A stretch of 64,000 nt of DNA, taken from contig JALRMH010000003.1 in the NCBI GenBank assembly GCA_026119935.1, positions 930,001 through 994,000 on the forward strand, read 5' to 3'. This stretch comes from Endothia cerciana (Eukaryota; Ascomycota; Sordariomycetes; Diaporthales; Cryphonectriaceae). Under the pieces are notes generated by a model. The model saw only the letters and a program-made list of their open reading frames with translations, was not told the DNA's origin and made no database searches. A program made the translations under genes and the position numbers. How positions within the stretch are numbered: the first letter of the stretch is position 1; every line of letters begins with the position of its first letter. This document shows positions 45,037 to 56,864 of the stretch, piece after piece.

Positions 45037-45042
45037 ACACAC
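44996..45042. repeat. (CA)n dinucleotide array
   Basis: About 20 CA units with one C interruption near the right end. Confidence 0.95.
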
Positions 45043-46228
45043 CTCCCCCCTGGCCTGTAGGTTTGCAGGCTCAGACTAGACCGTCCAAAGGTTGTGCCCA
45101 GCCCTGCGTATAGTACCAGTCCACGGCATGAGGGATGATCCTCATATTTGTTTCCGAGCGGACCTTCTCCGACGCTCGGTACCGGCCATCCAGTCCCCTG
45201 CCGCCGTCGGTACCCCACCAGGCACTCTGCCGCGTCAACACGTCGGTCGAAAATGGTTTACTTGATGTCTCCGGGCCTACGTACCCTCCTCCTCCTCCTC
45301 CTGCTCCCGCTGGACCTCACGCGCGATATCCAGGATATCCGACCACCATAGGCCCCGGCTCGCGCACGGGGGCTCGGAAGATCGTTGTGATGGTAGTACT
45401 AGTAAACATAGATATGTATATATTGGCACGGGTGACATCCAGTGTCGCACCCCCGTGGGGGCCCCGTGCGCCCGCGCATCGAGACGAGATTGCGGAGTCT
45501 CACCATCGCCGGCAGCCTGGCTGGCGCAAGCACCCCCCCTCGCCCGCCCCAAGGTGGATCGGACCGGTTACACGGCAATCAGACAGGGCTTGCCAGCGCC
45601 GGGGGGGCGGGGGGGCGGAGAGAGTGTGTTCGATCGGGGGCGGATCGATCACGGCCGGCATTGAGATCTTCTATACAGTAGGTGGGGAGCGGAAGGCTTG
45701 GTTTTGTCTCTCTGTCTCCCTGGCCGCCGATTTGCTGCTGATCAACCTACTTGACACATTAGGACGCTAGGACGCTCCTGCTGGGCAGACTAGATGATCC
45801 TCCTCGTAATTGGTAATTAAAAAAACCAGACGACCATGGTGTTCCGGATTGATGACGGATGTTACCCATCAGAATCCCTCGGGGGCCAAGAAGATCTTCT
45901 CTTTGTCTATCCCAGCCTCGTGCCCCCGCAGGCCAGGCAGGCCGGGTTCCTCCCCCGTAGTGTCGCTGCACGATACGTGGCCGTATTCAACACCTAGGCA
46001 GCGGTGTCGTGGCCCACGCCCTCTCCCAGAGAGATGATGCGAGCCACCGCCGTGGATAAGGTTGTTGAGAGAGCCAGCACCCCGCTTACTTGTAGCCTGG
46101 GGTTGCGTCTGACCCTCTAGGGCGTAAGCTCTTGCTCTATGCTCAAGTCCTTCTACGGCCCTCCCGTCGTCGCCGGCCGGCCGGCCGGCCTGTTGTCCGC
46201 CAGCAGCCAGCATCTCGATATCGGATTC

Positions 46229-48413
46229 CTAGCCTTCCACCGGGCCGTCCTCCGCCCGACTCTTGGCCATCTCCTTCTCCGGGTCCGGTCGCGTCCCCGT
46301 CGGTCCTTGGTCATGGCTCGAAGTCTCAATGGGGCCCTCGGCCCTGCCGGCCTCGGCGTCCCTTCCTAGCCCGCCCGTGCCGTCATGGCCGTTCCGCTTC
46401 TTCGCAGTCCCCTTCTCGCCCCCTTCCAAGCCCCGCCTCGCCCTCCTCTTGGCATCGACGCGCTCCCTCCAGCCCTTTCCCCAGACAACGGTGGCCCACG
46501 TGCCCAGCGCGCTGACCACCAGAAAGGCCGCGCTGATCGTGCTGAACCACCCGACGCCGACCCTCTCGACGGCGGGCAGGACCACCGCGGTGCCCATGCA
46601 CGCGAAGAGGTACCGCATGAAATAGTTGCCCGCGATCACGTCGCTGCCCCGGCCCTGCATCACGTCCAGGCAGTACGTGTTCAGGCTGGGGAAGCAGAAC
46701 AGCTGCGCGACGCCCTGCAGGAACAGCATCACGACCACCAGGGGGATCCCGCCCACGTCCTTCTCGACCGCCCACCCGTACACCAGGACGCACGCCGGGA
46801 TGGCGACCCCCAGGAAGGGGAGCGCGGACCGCATCCTATCCTCGGGGACCCGGGCGTGCGAGAGGCGTATGTATTTCCTGACGACGTGGTCCGCGTACCG
46901 GCCGCCCATGAAGGTCCCCACCAGGTAGCCCGCGCCCGGGGCGAGGTAGAACAGCCCAGACTGCATCGGGGACGTCAGGTGGAAGCGCGGGTTGAGGACG
47001 TAGCGTATGGGCGTGAGGAGCGAGTACATGTTCCAGACGAGGGACGCACTGGCAATCCCCGCGAGCAGGCTGTGAAGTGGCCTGGTTAGCTCGGCCGATC
47101 GTGACTTGGGCAAGTCCGTGGGAGAGGGTGGGATCCTAGGCCATGAATTTGAAGGATGTCTCGGGGGGTGATGTGAGCGGGGTGGTTGCGAACTTACAGG
47201 TTTGGATATGCGAACATCAGCCTCAGTACCTTCCACGGGTTCACCATTCTCCACAGCACCGCCGCCTTCTTCCTCTTGCTCAGGCCCTGGAGGTCGTCGT
47301 ACTTCTTGTGATGGATCGTCTCCGGGAGGAGGAAGAAGGCACCCAGCGCCGCGAGGCCGGACAGGGCCGTTTGCACCCAGAAAATCACGCGCCAGGAGGT
47401 GTAAGTAACTATGATCCCGCCAACGAAAGGCCCAATCGCGGGACCTATGAGCGTGCCGCTCAGGAACCAGCCCATCGCCGTGGCGCGTTCCGTCGGGCGA
47501 TAGATGTCTCTGGCCGGGTGTTCAGTCGGAATCCAGCAAGCGTCAAACGACCGGAATTTTCACTCACTGCAGACATGCTGAGCCGACGAGGAGGAAGGCC
47601 GTCCCCTCAAACGCCGTCAGAATACGGAAGATGAAAAACGCAGCTAAGTTGGGTGACAGGGCCGTCCCAATGCTGCAGCCGAAGAAGAGGAACGCCGTGG
47701 TACAGGTGATCTGGGGGGAGGTGCCGCGGCCGTCAGTACAGTCTTTGACCAGGTCTCCGAGGGGGGAACAGATCCCCACCGGGGAGAATCCCTTTGTGGC
47801 CTGGTAATAACAATGCACTCACCGTCTTCCTTCCCCAAACCTCACTGAAAGGTCCCCACACGATGGGCGAGATGCCCATGAACAGCATATATAGCGCATT
47901 GGTGACATCGACAATGGACCCCGTCGTGTGGAACTCCGCCGCTACCTCCGGCGTGGCCGAGAGCACGGTGGTTGATGAGATGGGCGCCAGGAACGAGCAG
48001 AAGGACAGCAGGACAACGATGACGAGCTTCCGACGGTTGGAGAACCTGTTATAGACGGAGTCTGGAACCTCGACAAACGACGTGTAGTGCTCGATGGGGT
48101 TATCCGGCCCCAGCGAGACATTGGTAGGGATTCGCCTCATCCGCGGGCTCGGGTCTCGCTCGTGACGTGTCGAAGTTCTGTGCTGAGACGATGCCGAGGA
48201 GTTATCGTCGTCGTCGTCGTCGTCGTCTTGACCTGATAGCGTGGTGGTGGAGTGTTGGTCTTCCTCTGTTCGTCCGGCCTCTAGGTCGTGACTGTGTCTT
48301 TTTTCCCTACTGTGTCCATGGTCGATGTGTTGCTGCTCCACGGCAGTATCCGGTGACGTGCTGCTGCTGCCGCTACTGACAACGTCCGGTATATTCTTGA
48401 TAGTGCCCGCCAT
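46229..48413 (-). CDS. MFS transporter, DHA1-type (drug:H+ antiporter-like)
   Basis: Four minus-strand exons (48413-47823, 47710-47568, 47509-47198, 47069-46229) give about 628 residues. A long cytosolic N-terminus (about 130 residues) is acidic and low-complexity, with an eight-Asp run. Twelve-TM DHA1 architecture follows: RRKLVIVVLLSFCSFLAPIS (TM1), the motif A-like GPFSEVWGRKT after TM2, FFIFRILTAFEGTAFLLVGS, YRPTERATAMGWFLSGTLIG and GPAIGPFVGGII (motif C region), TSWRVIFWVQTALSGLAALG, then the second bundle ending with STISAAFLVVSALGTWATV. The C-terminal tail of about 80 residues is charged. Likely a proton-coupled exporter of small molecules at the plasma membrane; the substrate cannot be inferred. 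Introns are 112, 58 and 128 nt, all in consistent phase. Confidence 0.93.
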
Positions 48414-51400
48414 TGGGGAACGTGGTGCTTAGAGGGCCTTCTTTTTTAGAATGACAGTGAAGAGCAGAGACTGCATAGCAGGCGGTGTCTCGCACTCTTG
48501 AAGTGAGGGGGCTAGATTCCGCTCGACGCCTGGGTACATGTAACTGTGCGTGACGACGACGATCGAGCGGGCGAGTGTTCAGGTCGGTCCAAACGATGGT
48601 GAGCACAGCACCAGGGTGACATGAAAGACAGGATCCACACCGGGTAATGACTAGACCGAGGAAAGTCGATCGCCTTGATCGACCGGCCATGGAAGAGAAT
48701 GAGAAGAAGCACACGGGGAGGGAAGGGAAGAATAATTATGAGGGAGTGGGAGAGGGAGAAAAAGGTCTCTTATCTACCACAAACCCCCGCAGGTTCTGAC
48801 AGAGCCTTGCATGAGCCCGCCCAGGCCCGCCGCATCTAGGCCCATCTCTGACGGCGGAACCAGATTCTCTGGATAGAGTCATCGGTGGCCAGCAGAGAGC
48901 ACTCCTGCCCGTCTCGACGCAGCGAAAGGGCGCCCACACCCCCACCAGCCTTTCCCCGGATTGACACGCTGCTGTCCGACCATCGGTGGAGCGGGCAGGA
49001 CGGGAAGTGGCTGTCAGGGTGTGTTCAAAACGGGAATCCATGAAGGCTAGCCCGCCCGCATCGAGCCGTGCGTGTCGCGAGATCCGAACCCGTTCGGTGG
49101 TGAGCCTGCTGCGGAAGATCCTGCTCGGGGTTGCATATCTGCGGTTTATTCCCACAGGATAGCCGCCCGCATTGCTGTACTATATAGCACAGTCAGCCAC
49201 TTGAGGGAACGAACGCTCATCGTGGTGGTAGGTGGGACCGCATTTTTGACAGCCTGGATGAACAGATGGCGTCTGGATGCTGCTGCTGCCCGGCGGAGGG
49301 CCTGGCCTGCTGCTTGATCGGCCTCCTGTGGAGCGTGGTACGGATTTTGCAGGCTCGGCAGCAGTGTGGATCTCGTGTGTTTCTGACATACACGACGTGT
49401 CCAGGATGTCAGGGGCCTGTATGCGGAGGCTCGTCTTGAGCATAGCCCTTCAACGGCCGCGGAGCATGAGGTCAGAGAAGGTAGACTTGCTATGGTGGGT
49501 AGATGACTGGGATGTTATCTACGGGGAATCACAAGTTTGCCGGCTACGGGCCGAGCTCCGGTGTGCATAGAGTCGATCGTTCCGATCGCGGGGGGCCTTG
49601 CACCGGCTCCGGCCTCTGGTCATCGCCGGGGCTCTGATTGGTGGCGGGGTTGTGATTGACCGACCCTCTCCACTACAACAGCCTCATCTTCCTGGGGAAG
49701 ACAGTTGCGGACAGAGAGATACACGTACCGTCACGGGCTTCACGGCATACGGTCACCCCCCAACGAGGACCGCGTCCAAGTGTGGACCCCCGTCGTGCAG
49801 CTGTCCTCACTTGCGCACCGTACCCAGAGGGTAAGGCAGAGGGGGACAAAGAGGGCCTGTCTGGCTGGTCAGGATTTGAGACGCCATGCGCTGTCGTGGC
49901 AATGCGACGTTCCTCTGCCTTTAAGTCCTCACCCGCCATCCGGAGAGGCGTGTTCAAGGGCAATTGGTGTCCCGAGCTTGTGGGCGAGGCATGCGTGTTT
50001 GCTCGCCATCTGCACCGGTCCTTCCGCCCCGTCGTAGCGTTGGCCAGGGTACCGCCAACTCGGAACAGATCTGTTGGGCGGTAGGATCTTCGTATTTGTA
50101 CGTCTTGACTGACCAGTTAACCGGCCCAGTCAGTGTGCATCCGCCGAGGTAGCTGCCAGCCAAGCCAGGGCCACGGACGAGATTGCCCCATGAAGCGAGC
50201 CCGATGATCCAAAGATCAATGATCCCATAGAGAGAAGGGCGTATCGTCCCCGCATATTAAGACGATTAGGCGGGAGACTGGCTTTCCATGGGACCGGGTC
50301 CGAGGTCTGCGGTCTGGTATCTCGCCTCCAGATAGCAAAAGACCATGACGACGAGTTCATCATGACCAGAACCCTCCCAAGGCAAGAAGAGCCGCGGGCC
50401 CTCTACCATAACTCACTCCGGCTGTCTGCTTCCTCCGGGTCTGGTCTGGCGAGACCTCGAGTGCCCATCCGGTCACCTCACACACCGGGAGCTCATCCCG
50501 CGTAGCGCAGCAAGACAACCAAATTCCCCGAGTCACACCCGTGGTGTCTCGAGTCTCGCCCTCTCGAAACCGATGTTTGTTCTCGGCGTGACATCCCAGC
50601 ACGTTCCAAAAGAACAGCAGAATCTCTCTCTTCTCCGCTCGCAGCTCCGAGCCGGACGGCGTCTCCCTGTGCTAATCCCGCTCGGATCCCTCGGACGATG
50701 ATACTTGCAGACTCGAAAACGAGTAGGACAGCTATCTGCTTGTGCCATCTGGAGGTTGATCCCACCTCCCATGGACCTGGATCCGTCACTGCTGCATATG
50801 TCGACCCCCTTGTTAGTTCTCGAAAGACTGTTCATGCATGGTACAGCACGAGATCGATGCCAGCGAAAGAATTCTTCAATTTCCCTCCCATCTTCCATAT
50901 TTGCAGGTATCTCTAAGTAAGTTGGCCTAACGGTCTATTATCCTCTGAAAGGAAAAGGTAGGCTGGTCAGGAGAAAGAAACAAAAAACCTTGCATCCCAT
51001 CTTTTCGGACAGCTTAGCCAGGGTGATCAGCACTACTCAGAAAAGAAGAAGCAAAGTATCAAAAAACGTGAAAGAGTAACAATTGTGACAGCCAAAGGAT
51101 GCGGAAATCAGTATCATCACTTCCTACCGAGCCCGAGTCTCTTCCCTTCAGGCCCTCAAGACAAAATAATCGCAGGTCGGGTGATATCATCAAAGGTAAA
51201 CTGCCAGCCGTGATGTCGTTGTCGGAAGGAGAAGAAGGAAAAAAAAAAGAAAGCGTAGCTGCAGCAGTAGTGGTGGTGGCTGCTTGGAAATCAAATGGGT
51301 AATCGTTCGTAAATTTGGGTATGATGTCGAGAACCTTGAAGTTGTGGTAATCATTGGTAAATGGGTATTGTAACAAGTTTCGCAGAGGACCCGGTGCCGT

Positions 51401-51614
51401 GTGGAGGATGCGGCCTGGCATAGTTTTCGTCAAGTTCGAAGTCGGAAAAGATGGTATGATAACTCCTCTGCAGTTCGTCCGGCGGCATTTCCCAGGAGAC
51501 ACGTCAAAACTGTGGCGGCACAGAAGCCGGTCTAAGGAGACTTCCGAAGCCCTTGGCCCCAAACTGGGGAGGACAAGTACTCCCGCGCACCTCGCAGCCA
51601 CGCACGACGCGCAA
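48414..51614. other. 3.2-kb stretch without a recognisable gene
   Basis: The left few hundred bases are the MFS promoter (minus-strand gene). The right 550 bases are probably the 3' UTR of the Ser/Pro-rich gene; a minus-strand frame of about 180 codons there (51059-51601) has no features. Nothing else was recognised. Confidence 0.45.
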
Positions 51615-52778
51615 CTAGCGAGAGGCTGCGCCGTCGATAGGACTCGTAGGATGGCTCTTCACGCCACTGAGATCGCCCGACCCAGTCTTCCGAAGTGCCT
51701 GCGTCATCGTCTCCACGTTGACCTCGCCAGGGATGCCCATGGGTGGTATAGGTGGAGACATGGACAGATTCGTCGACACAGGGCTGCCGAGCGGTTTCCT
51801 GCTGGGCGAGGTCTCGATGCCCCTCAGCGAGGCGGATTTGCTGTTCGGCGGGGAGGTGCCTGCCCCACCAGTGGTCGAGGAGACGGGCGAGCGGATTGGG
51901 GAGGGGGACCGATGGTCCAGACCGCCCATGGAGGAGATGCTCGTGAGGCCCGCGAGGTGGATCGACTCTCGTGAGCCCGCCAGCCCTGCGTGGCCCTGGT
52001 GCTCCGCCTGCACGACGTCTGCGAAGCTGATGAAGCTTAGGCGGCGGACGTCTGTGCTGTTCTCGAGGCTGCCGTAGTTGCTGCCCGAGTCCGTCTGGTC
52101 TGCCAGCGGCCTGAAATCGGCTGCAGACAGGCTGGCGGCGAGGTCATCCTGCCAGCTGGACGACGTGTTGTCCGGGAAACCCACCATGTTGACCGCAACG
52201 GCAGCAGGCTGGTGGTTCGCGTGTGTGATGATCTCGACGGTGTCAGTGTCGAGGTGATCATCGGTGATCGCCTCGGAGGAGGCGTCAAGGACAGGCGGGA
52301 CGTGATCTTCCGTTATGATGTGGCTCGGAATGGCGGGCGAGTTCGGGATCATTACAGATTCTTGGACGTCGCGCTCGAAGATCTGGCTGCCGGCTGGCGA
52401 GGATAATCTTGGTGACGAAGAAGAGAGGCCGCGGCCCGGCGACGAGGGCATGCCGGGGACAGGACTGTGGGTTCGGATGGGTGATGTCGTCGATCTCGGT
52501 TGCTTCGTGAGCTTGTTCGAGCTAGTAGTACCAGCAGCCTGGTCCGACCTTGACGCTGCCTTGGAGGACTCGTCTGTCTTCTTCTTGCCGATTCCGAAGA
52601 GCCCTCGCATCTTGTTCCTCTTCGCGGACTCGTCAGTCTCCGGTGTAGTACCCAGCCCGGCTGGTTTTCCTCGTACCTTGTCGCCCTTCTGGGTCGAAGT
52701 AGGCTCGAATGGCTCTGCTAAGGCGGGTGTTTGGGGGGAAGATCCGCTCTGCGGCGGTACCGTACTGGCGAGACTCAT
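51615..52778 (-). CDS. Ser/Pro-rich fungal protein of unknown function
   Basis: An intronless 387-residue frame with ATG at 52778, mostly disordered. Short ordered islands stand out: NKMRGLFGIGKKK near residue 55, SSSWQDDLAASLSAADFRPL in the middle, and NSTDVRRLSFISFADVVQAE, a motif I associate with a conserved Pezizomycotina protein of unknown function. The C-terminus ends GEVNVETMTQALRKTGSGDL followed by KSHPTSPIDGAASR. Many SP/TP sites (SPIRTHSP, SPSPIRSP) suggest heavy phosphorylation by proline-directed kinases. No enzyme domain, signal peptide or TM helix. Codon use matches clear genes, so I take it as real. Confidence 0.77.
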   Translation of the reverse strand: MSLASTVPPQSGSSPQTPALAEPFEPTSTQKGDKVRGKPAGLGTTPETDESAKRNKMRGLFGIGKKKTDESSKAASRSDQAAGTTSSNKLTKQPRSTTSPIRTHSPVPGMPSSPGRGLSSSSPRLSSPAGSQIFERDVQESVMIPNSPAIPSHIITEDHVPPVLDASSEAITDDHLDTDTVEIITHANHQPAAVAVNMVGFPDNTSSSWQDDLAASLSAADFRPLADQTDSGSNYGSLENSTDVRRLSFISFADVVQAEHQGHAGLAGSRESIHLAGLTSISSMGGLDHRSPSPIRSPVSSTTGGAGTSPPNSKSASLRGIETSPSRKPLGSPVSTNLSMSPPIPPMGIPGEVNVETMTQALRKTGSGDLSGVKSHPTSPIDGAASR

Positions 52779-53070
52779 TGTGGGAGTGTGCGAGTGTGTT
52801 GAGTGTGGGGTATTATGGAATGCGGCCGTTTCTTGAGTCGTCGGGAGGTTTTCGTTGGTGGTGAGATTCCCGGGGAGGTGGACACAGGTGGGATGGATGT
52901 CTTGGTCTTAGGGAGCGAGCAGCTCGACGGGTGGGGGAACCTGCGAGACCGAACCAATATATGTCAGTGAGGCGGGTCTCCTGAGGATTGCAACGATGCC
53001 GTCACGATTCCCGTATCCAGCCTTGACAGCGCGGCAGGTGGAGTGACAGCTTTTGACAAGTGATTTTTTT

Positions 53071-53085
53071 GGGGGGGGGGGGGGG
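53071..53085. repeat. Poly-G run of 15 bases
   Basis: A G15 run directly after T7, about 300 bp upstream of the Ser/Pro-rich gene start. Similar G runs of 11-15 occur at 21543, 29839, 37248, 53907, 54455 and 58439. Confidence 0.9.
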
Positions 53086-54788
53086 TTTGCGATGTGGTGA
53101 TCTGGGTGGGAGAACAGAACCGGTCACGAGCGACGGGATCTTACGGGTCGCCGGTGATGAGAGGAAGTCGGGATCCGGGGTGCAACAAATAACAGAAACA
53201 CTTGATCACACCTACCTCAACAGGTAGCCTCGCTCTAGGCCTTAATCCACTTCAGTCGGTCGCAAGCCACGAGGCACGGCGGGAGCGTCCTCTCTGGTTT
53301 TGACGCCTGGTCGGGGTATGAGATGGGCCCGGAAACCGCTGACGAAAGCTTGCAGCAGACCGGAGAATCTGCAGGAAATATGCACGATCGGGGCGAGGCG
53401 CGCTATCTCTTGTTGCTCGTGAACGTGATATGCAGCTCGGCGGGGCTGCCCGCAATGGTCGAGGTCGCCCTTTTCTACTGCGGAGCTGGAGGGTTGTCTG
53501 CTGCGGCCGGTCGAAAATATATGCAGAGTGGGGGTGTGGTCTGACTGCCTGGTCTCTCGCGTGCGTCCTCTCGGGAGATAATAAGCAGAAAATTCTGCAG
53601 TTATCTTCGTGATACAGAGTCTGCCGGTGGCACCTGGCTGCAGGAGGACTGAATGTTGCAGTTGCATGCGAGGCTTCCAAGGAGCAGCAGCGGTGCTAGT
53701 ATCGACGATGGCTTGACGGAAGTGGGAGTGGGACCTGACAGATATTGTGGGAACGCTGGAAAGCTGACGATGGCGGGAGAAGCGTCTGGGTGGATTTCTA
53801 CACGGCCATGGCCGGGGTGGATAGGGGGGTCGCCAAGGCACAAGTCAAGGCAGGAACAGGTCAGGTCGCTGAGGAGAAGGCCTGGAGGGGCCTGGAGAAG
53901 CCACGAGGGGGGGGGGGGGGATCACTGATTCATGTTTGGCGCCGCGCGCTGGCCGGCGGCATAAATTGGGAGGGCGGCCTGAAGATCCGCGCTGCGATGA
54001 CGAGGCGGGACGACTGACCCCAAACTTGTTTTGTACCACAGCAGGATGACAACAGAATCTTATTGACCAGGGACAACGGGCACCTGACCTAGCCGGGCTG
54101 GTGATTGGACGGCCTGATTCTCGTGTATACATTCTTATTTATTATTTGTTCATAAAACGACCAGACAGCAGGGGGGAAGACAGAGGACGTGGCCTACCAG
54201 GTCTGCGTATCGCAATATGGTGCAGTGCGGAGCAGATAGCTGTCTCTGGGTCATCTACCTGCGGTACCGTACATATGCTATGTCATCTGAACTTTAGTGG
54301 ACTGCCTACCCCCGCCCTAGCTGCTCACTAAGCCCTGTCGCTGCCATTCAGCGTCCTGGATAGGCGACCTCGACATAAGGACCTGTCACCTCAGTAGCAC
54401 GAACTGTACGGTTTAGGCTGGGCTGATGTAGCCTGACCATGAATACGGTTGGTTGGGGGGGGGGGCTGCATGCACTGATAGCCGCCAGGGGTTGCAGGGG
54501 GATCCAAAACGCCGTTACGGATTTCAGGTAAGGCAGAAAAGAGATCCCATCCGTCAGGTGATGACATGACTGGCAATATTGGCTGCGAATGGCATGGCTC
54601 CTTTGGAAGATCTGCCGAAACTCTACTGACTGGCCCCGTCCAACCCCAATTGTCACCGACCTCCTCCCCACTCCCCCCCCCCGCAAGCTCTACCATAGTA
54701 CACCTCTCGTGGGTTGCTACCTCGGTCGCTGCGATTACACGAAAATAGCATCGGGTCCGGATCAGGACACCAGGGCAGCGCCCGCGAG

Positions 54789-54827
54789 GTGTGTGTGTAC
54801 GTGCGCGTGTGTGTGTGTGTGTGTGTC
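54789..54827. repeat. (GT)n dinucleotide array
   Basis: GT repeats with ACGTGCGC interruptions, about 39 bases. Confidence 0.9.
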
Positions 54828-55580
54828 GCGCATAAGGAGATCAGCCTCGGCCCCCAGGGCCCGAGCCGAGTACGCCCCATCACTCCTTGCCCATCCCCTC
54901 AACGCATTATCATTACCCGCGCGGTCTCCGGCAAAAATAGAAAACCCGTCGTCTCGAGGGACCAAGGTCGCCTCTGCAACATTGCGCTGCAAAGGACACA
55001 GCCTCGGGAGGGAGGGGGTCTGTCTCTCTGGCCTCTCTGTCGATTAAATAGCTCTCAGCCCACACCTGCATACCACCTATGCTGCAGCACTGCGTTCGTT
55101 CAAGCAGCCAGGCACACTCGACGGTTTGGGGTGCCTGGCCAGCGGCCGACGCTAAGGCATCCAGTAAATCCTGGTTAGTAGCATCCGGATCCCTTTCCTT
55201 TCTATTAGTATACCGGCGTCATGAAACAAATGCGACCTCCCGCTTGGGGGCCCCGCAGCACAACCCATGGGCATTGCAGACCCAAAGGCCGTGTATATAG
55301 TTCAGGGCACGAGCCAGGCCCTGCGGGGGGTGGGGGCCATTGTGTGTAGCCGCCGGCGACGTCTGAGATTCTCGTGGCTCCCACGGCATTTTACTGCAGG
55401 TGGGGGTTGAAGAGGCTGAGGTCACAGTAGCCCACCGTATCGTCGACCCAGTAATGTACAGCCGGCTTGTCCGTGTGTGTCTGTGTTCACTTGGAGGGAA
55501 GAGGAGGGGGCTTGCCAGGCACGTCGGGGTCGGCCAGCGCGAGGCCTCTCGGGCGTTGTACAATGTCTTTAGTGAGGTCT

Positions 55581-55618
<38 letters not shown>
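55581..55618. repeat. (CAG)n trinucleotide array
   Basis: Twelve perfect CAG units. It encodes Gln, Ala or Ser depending on frame, but no surrounding gene is supported. Confidence 0.95.
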
Positions 55619-55619
<1 letters not shown>

Positions 55620-56864
55620 GCATATCATGAGTGCGAAGGACAACGCATCGCCTTTGCCGCCGCCGTCTCTTGGAGTTTGCGCAGGCGGCATTTCCCTAGC
55701 TTAACTCCAATGCAAACCGGCGATCTTTCCGCCATTCGGGCCCTTGATCGTCAAATTCATCATGCGACTCGTAAATGGGTGGTCATGGGGCAGAGACGAG
55801 GCTATAAAAGCGTAAGATTCCGTGTGATCTCGGTTTCCGGAAGCCCAAGGTTCTCGGGCTGACTGAGGCGAGGTCTTCGCTCCAGCGTCTCTGCTTGCCC
55901 TGGAGCAAGAAAAGGCCGAGACCGTATCGGTCCGCTAAACCATGATCTTACACGATTGTCGAGCCATGGATCACTGTGCTCCGTATCTGACAAGTTCTAG
56001 TATCTGAGCAGAGTCGAGGAATAGTTCATGCGCACATCGACAGGGAAGCCGAGCAGGTCGAGGTATTGAGAAGAACAATCCATTGAACAACCCGACCTTT
56101 CTGAATGCCCCATCTCTCTTTCAAAACCCCCAAACATGCCACTCCTGTGTCCCCAATGCCCCTGAACCACCGACGACTTCCATTTAAGCCAACAGAGTAC
56201 GAAAAAGACGAAGTACGCATGCCGCTGAAGAATAGTTGCCTCGCGACTTTGAGCCAGGACCCACGCTCCTCATAGGCCCCCTTCAGCGCCCCCGCCAACC
56301 CAGCCCTCGCTATCTGATTAATGATCACAACGATACAAACCACAGAGATGGTTGCTTCGTGATGAAAGGCGCGAGAGAGCACAAAGAACCAGGTCCGCAC
56401 GTACGCGAAATATTCAAAACACCTCGCTGCCACCACCCGCCCGCCCAATATCATACGAGTCAAATCTACTCACTCAGCGGTTGCCAACCCCAACAAACGA
56501 TGGAGCCATCTCATATACTCTTGCTTGCGTTCGAGTGGTGACGTCATACATCGGAAGCATATCGTGACGTGAAGTGAAGTGAAGGAAGGCTGTTTCCAAA
56601 AAACCAAAAAACCAAAAAAACCAAAAAAAAAAAAGAGTAAGGAGGTATCTTGCGTGCAAGAGGAGCCACGGGCCGCGACGCCGGAACGCCGTAAACGCCT
56701 TCCCCTGTAAAGCAATTCCTCTGGGTATACGAAAGGTTGTCGTCAGGTAGTTAAGATAACATGTCCGCCACGATTATCGATTCGCCGACTGGTGGCGATG
56801 CAGCATCGTTGCGCCCGAGCTGGTCGTCGGCAGCCAAGAGAGGCATCAGCTGGTCGTCAAAGCC

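Larger units (their letters stand above)
41341..46228. other. 4.9-kb gene-poor stretch with microsatellites
   Basis: No supported gene between the DUF3405 and MFS genes. The first few hundred bases are the DUF3405 promoter. Beyond it are an AAGGGG/GAAAAA-rich patch (41880-41965), an A run (42667-42707), GTC and CA arrays (own entries), a 13-base C run (44540-44552) and CCGG repeats (46175-46191). The longest frame (45135-45770, +) is Pro/Arg-rich and featureless. Confidence 0.5.
52779..56864. other. 4.1-kb gene-poor stretch with poly-G runs and microsatellites
   Basis: No supported gene. The left end is the promoter of the Ser/Pro-rich gene. Poly-G runs lie at 53071-53085, 53907-53920 and 54455-54465; GT and CAG arrays have own entries. 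A minus-strand frame at 56026-56454 has one hydrophobic stretch but no other support. Confidence 0.5.

Noticed and set aside
51059..51601. 180-codon minus-strand frame just downstream of the Ser/Pro-rich gene
   Set aside because: Low-complexity Thr/Ala/Phe stretches and no domain; position fits the 3' UTR of the upstream gene.
53242..53841. 199-codon minus-strand frame rich in Arg, Pro, His and Ser
   Set aside because: Composition typical of a non-coding frame in GC-rich DNA; no ATG context, domain or splice support.
56026..56454. 142-codon minus-strand frame with one hydrophobic segment
   Set aside because: No other supporting feature; codon use and composition are unlike neighbouring genes.
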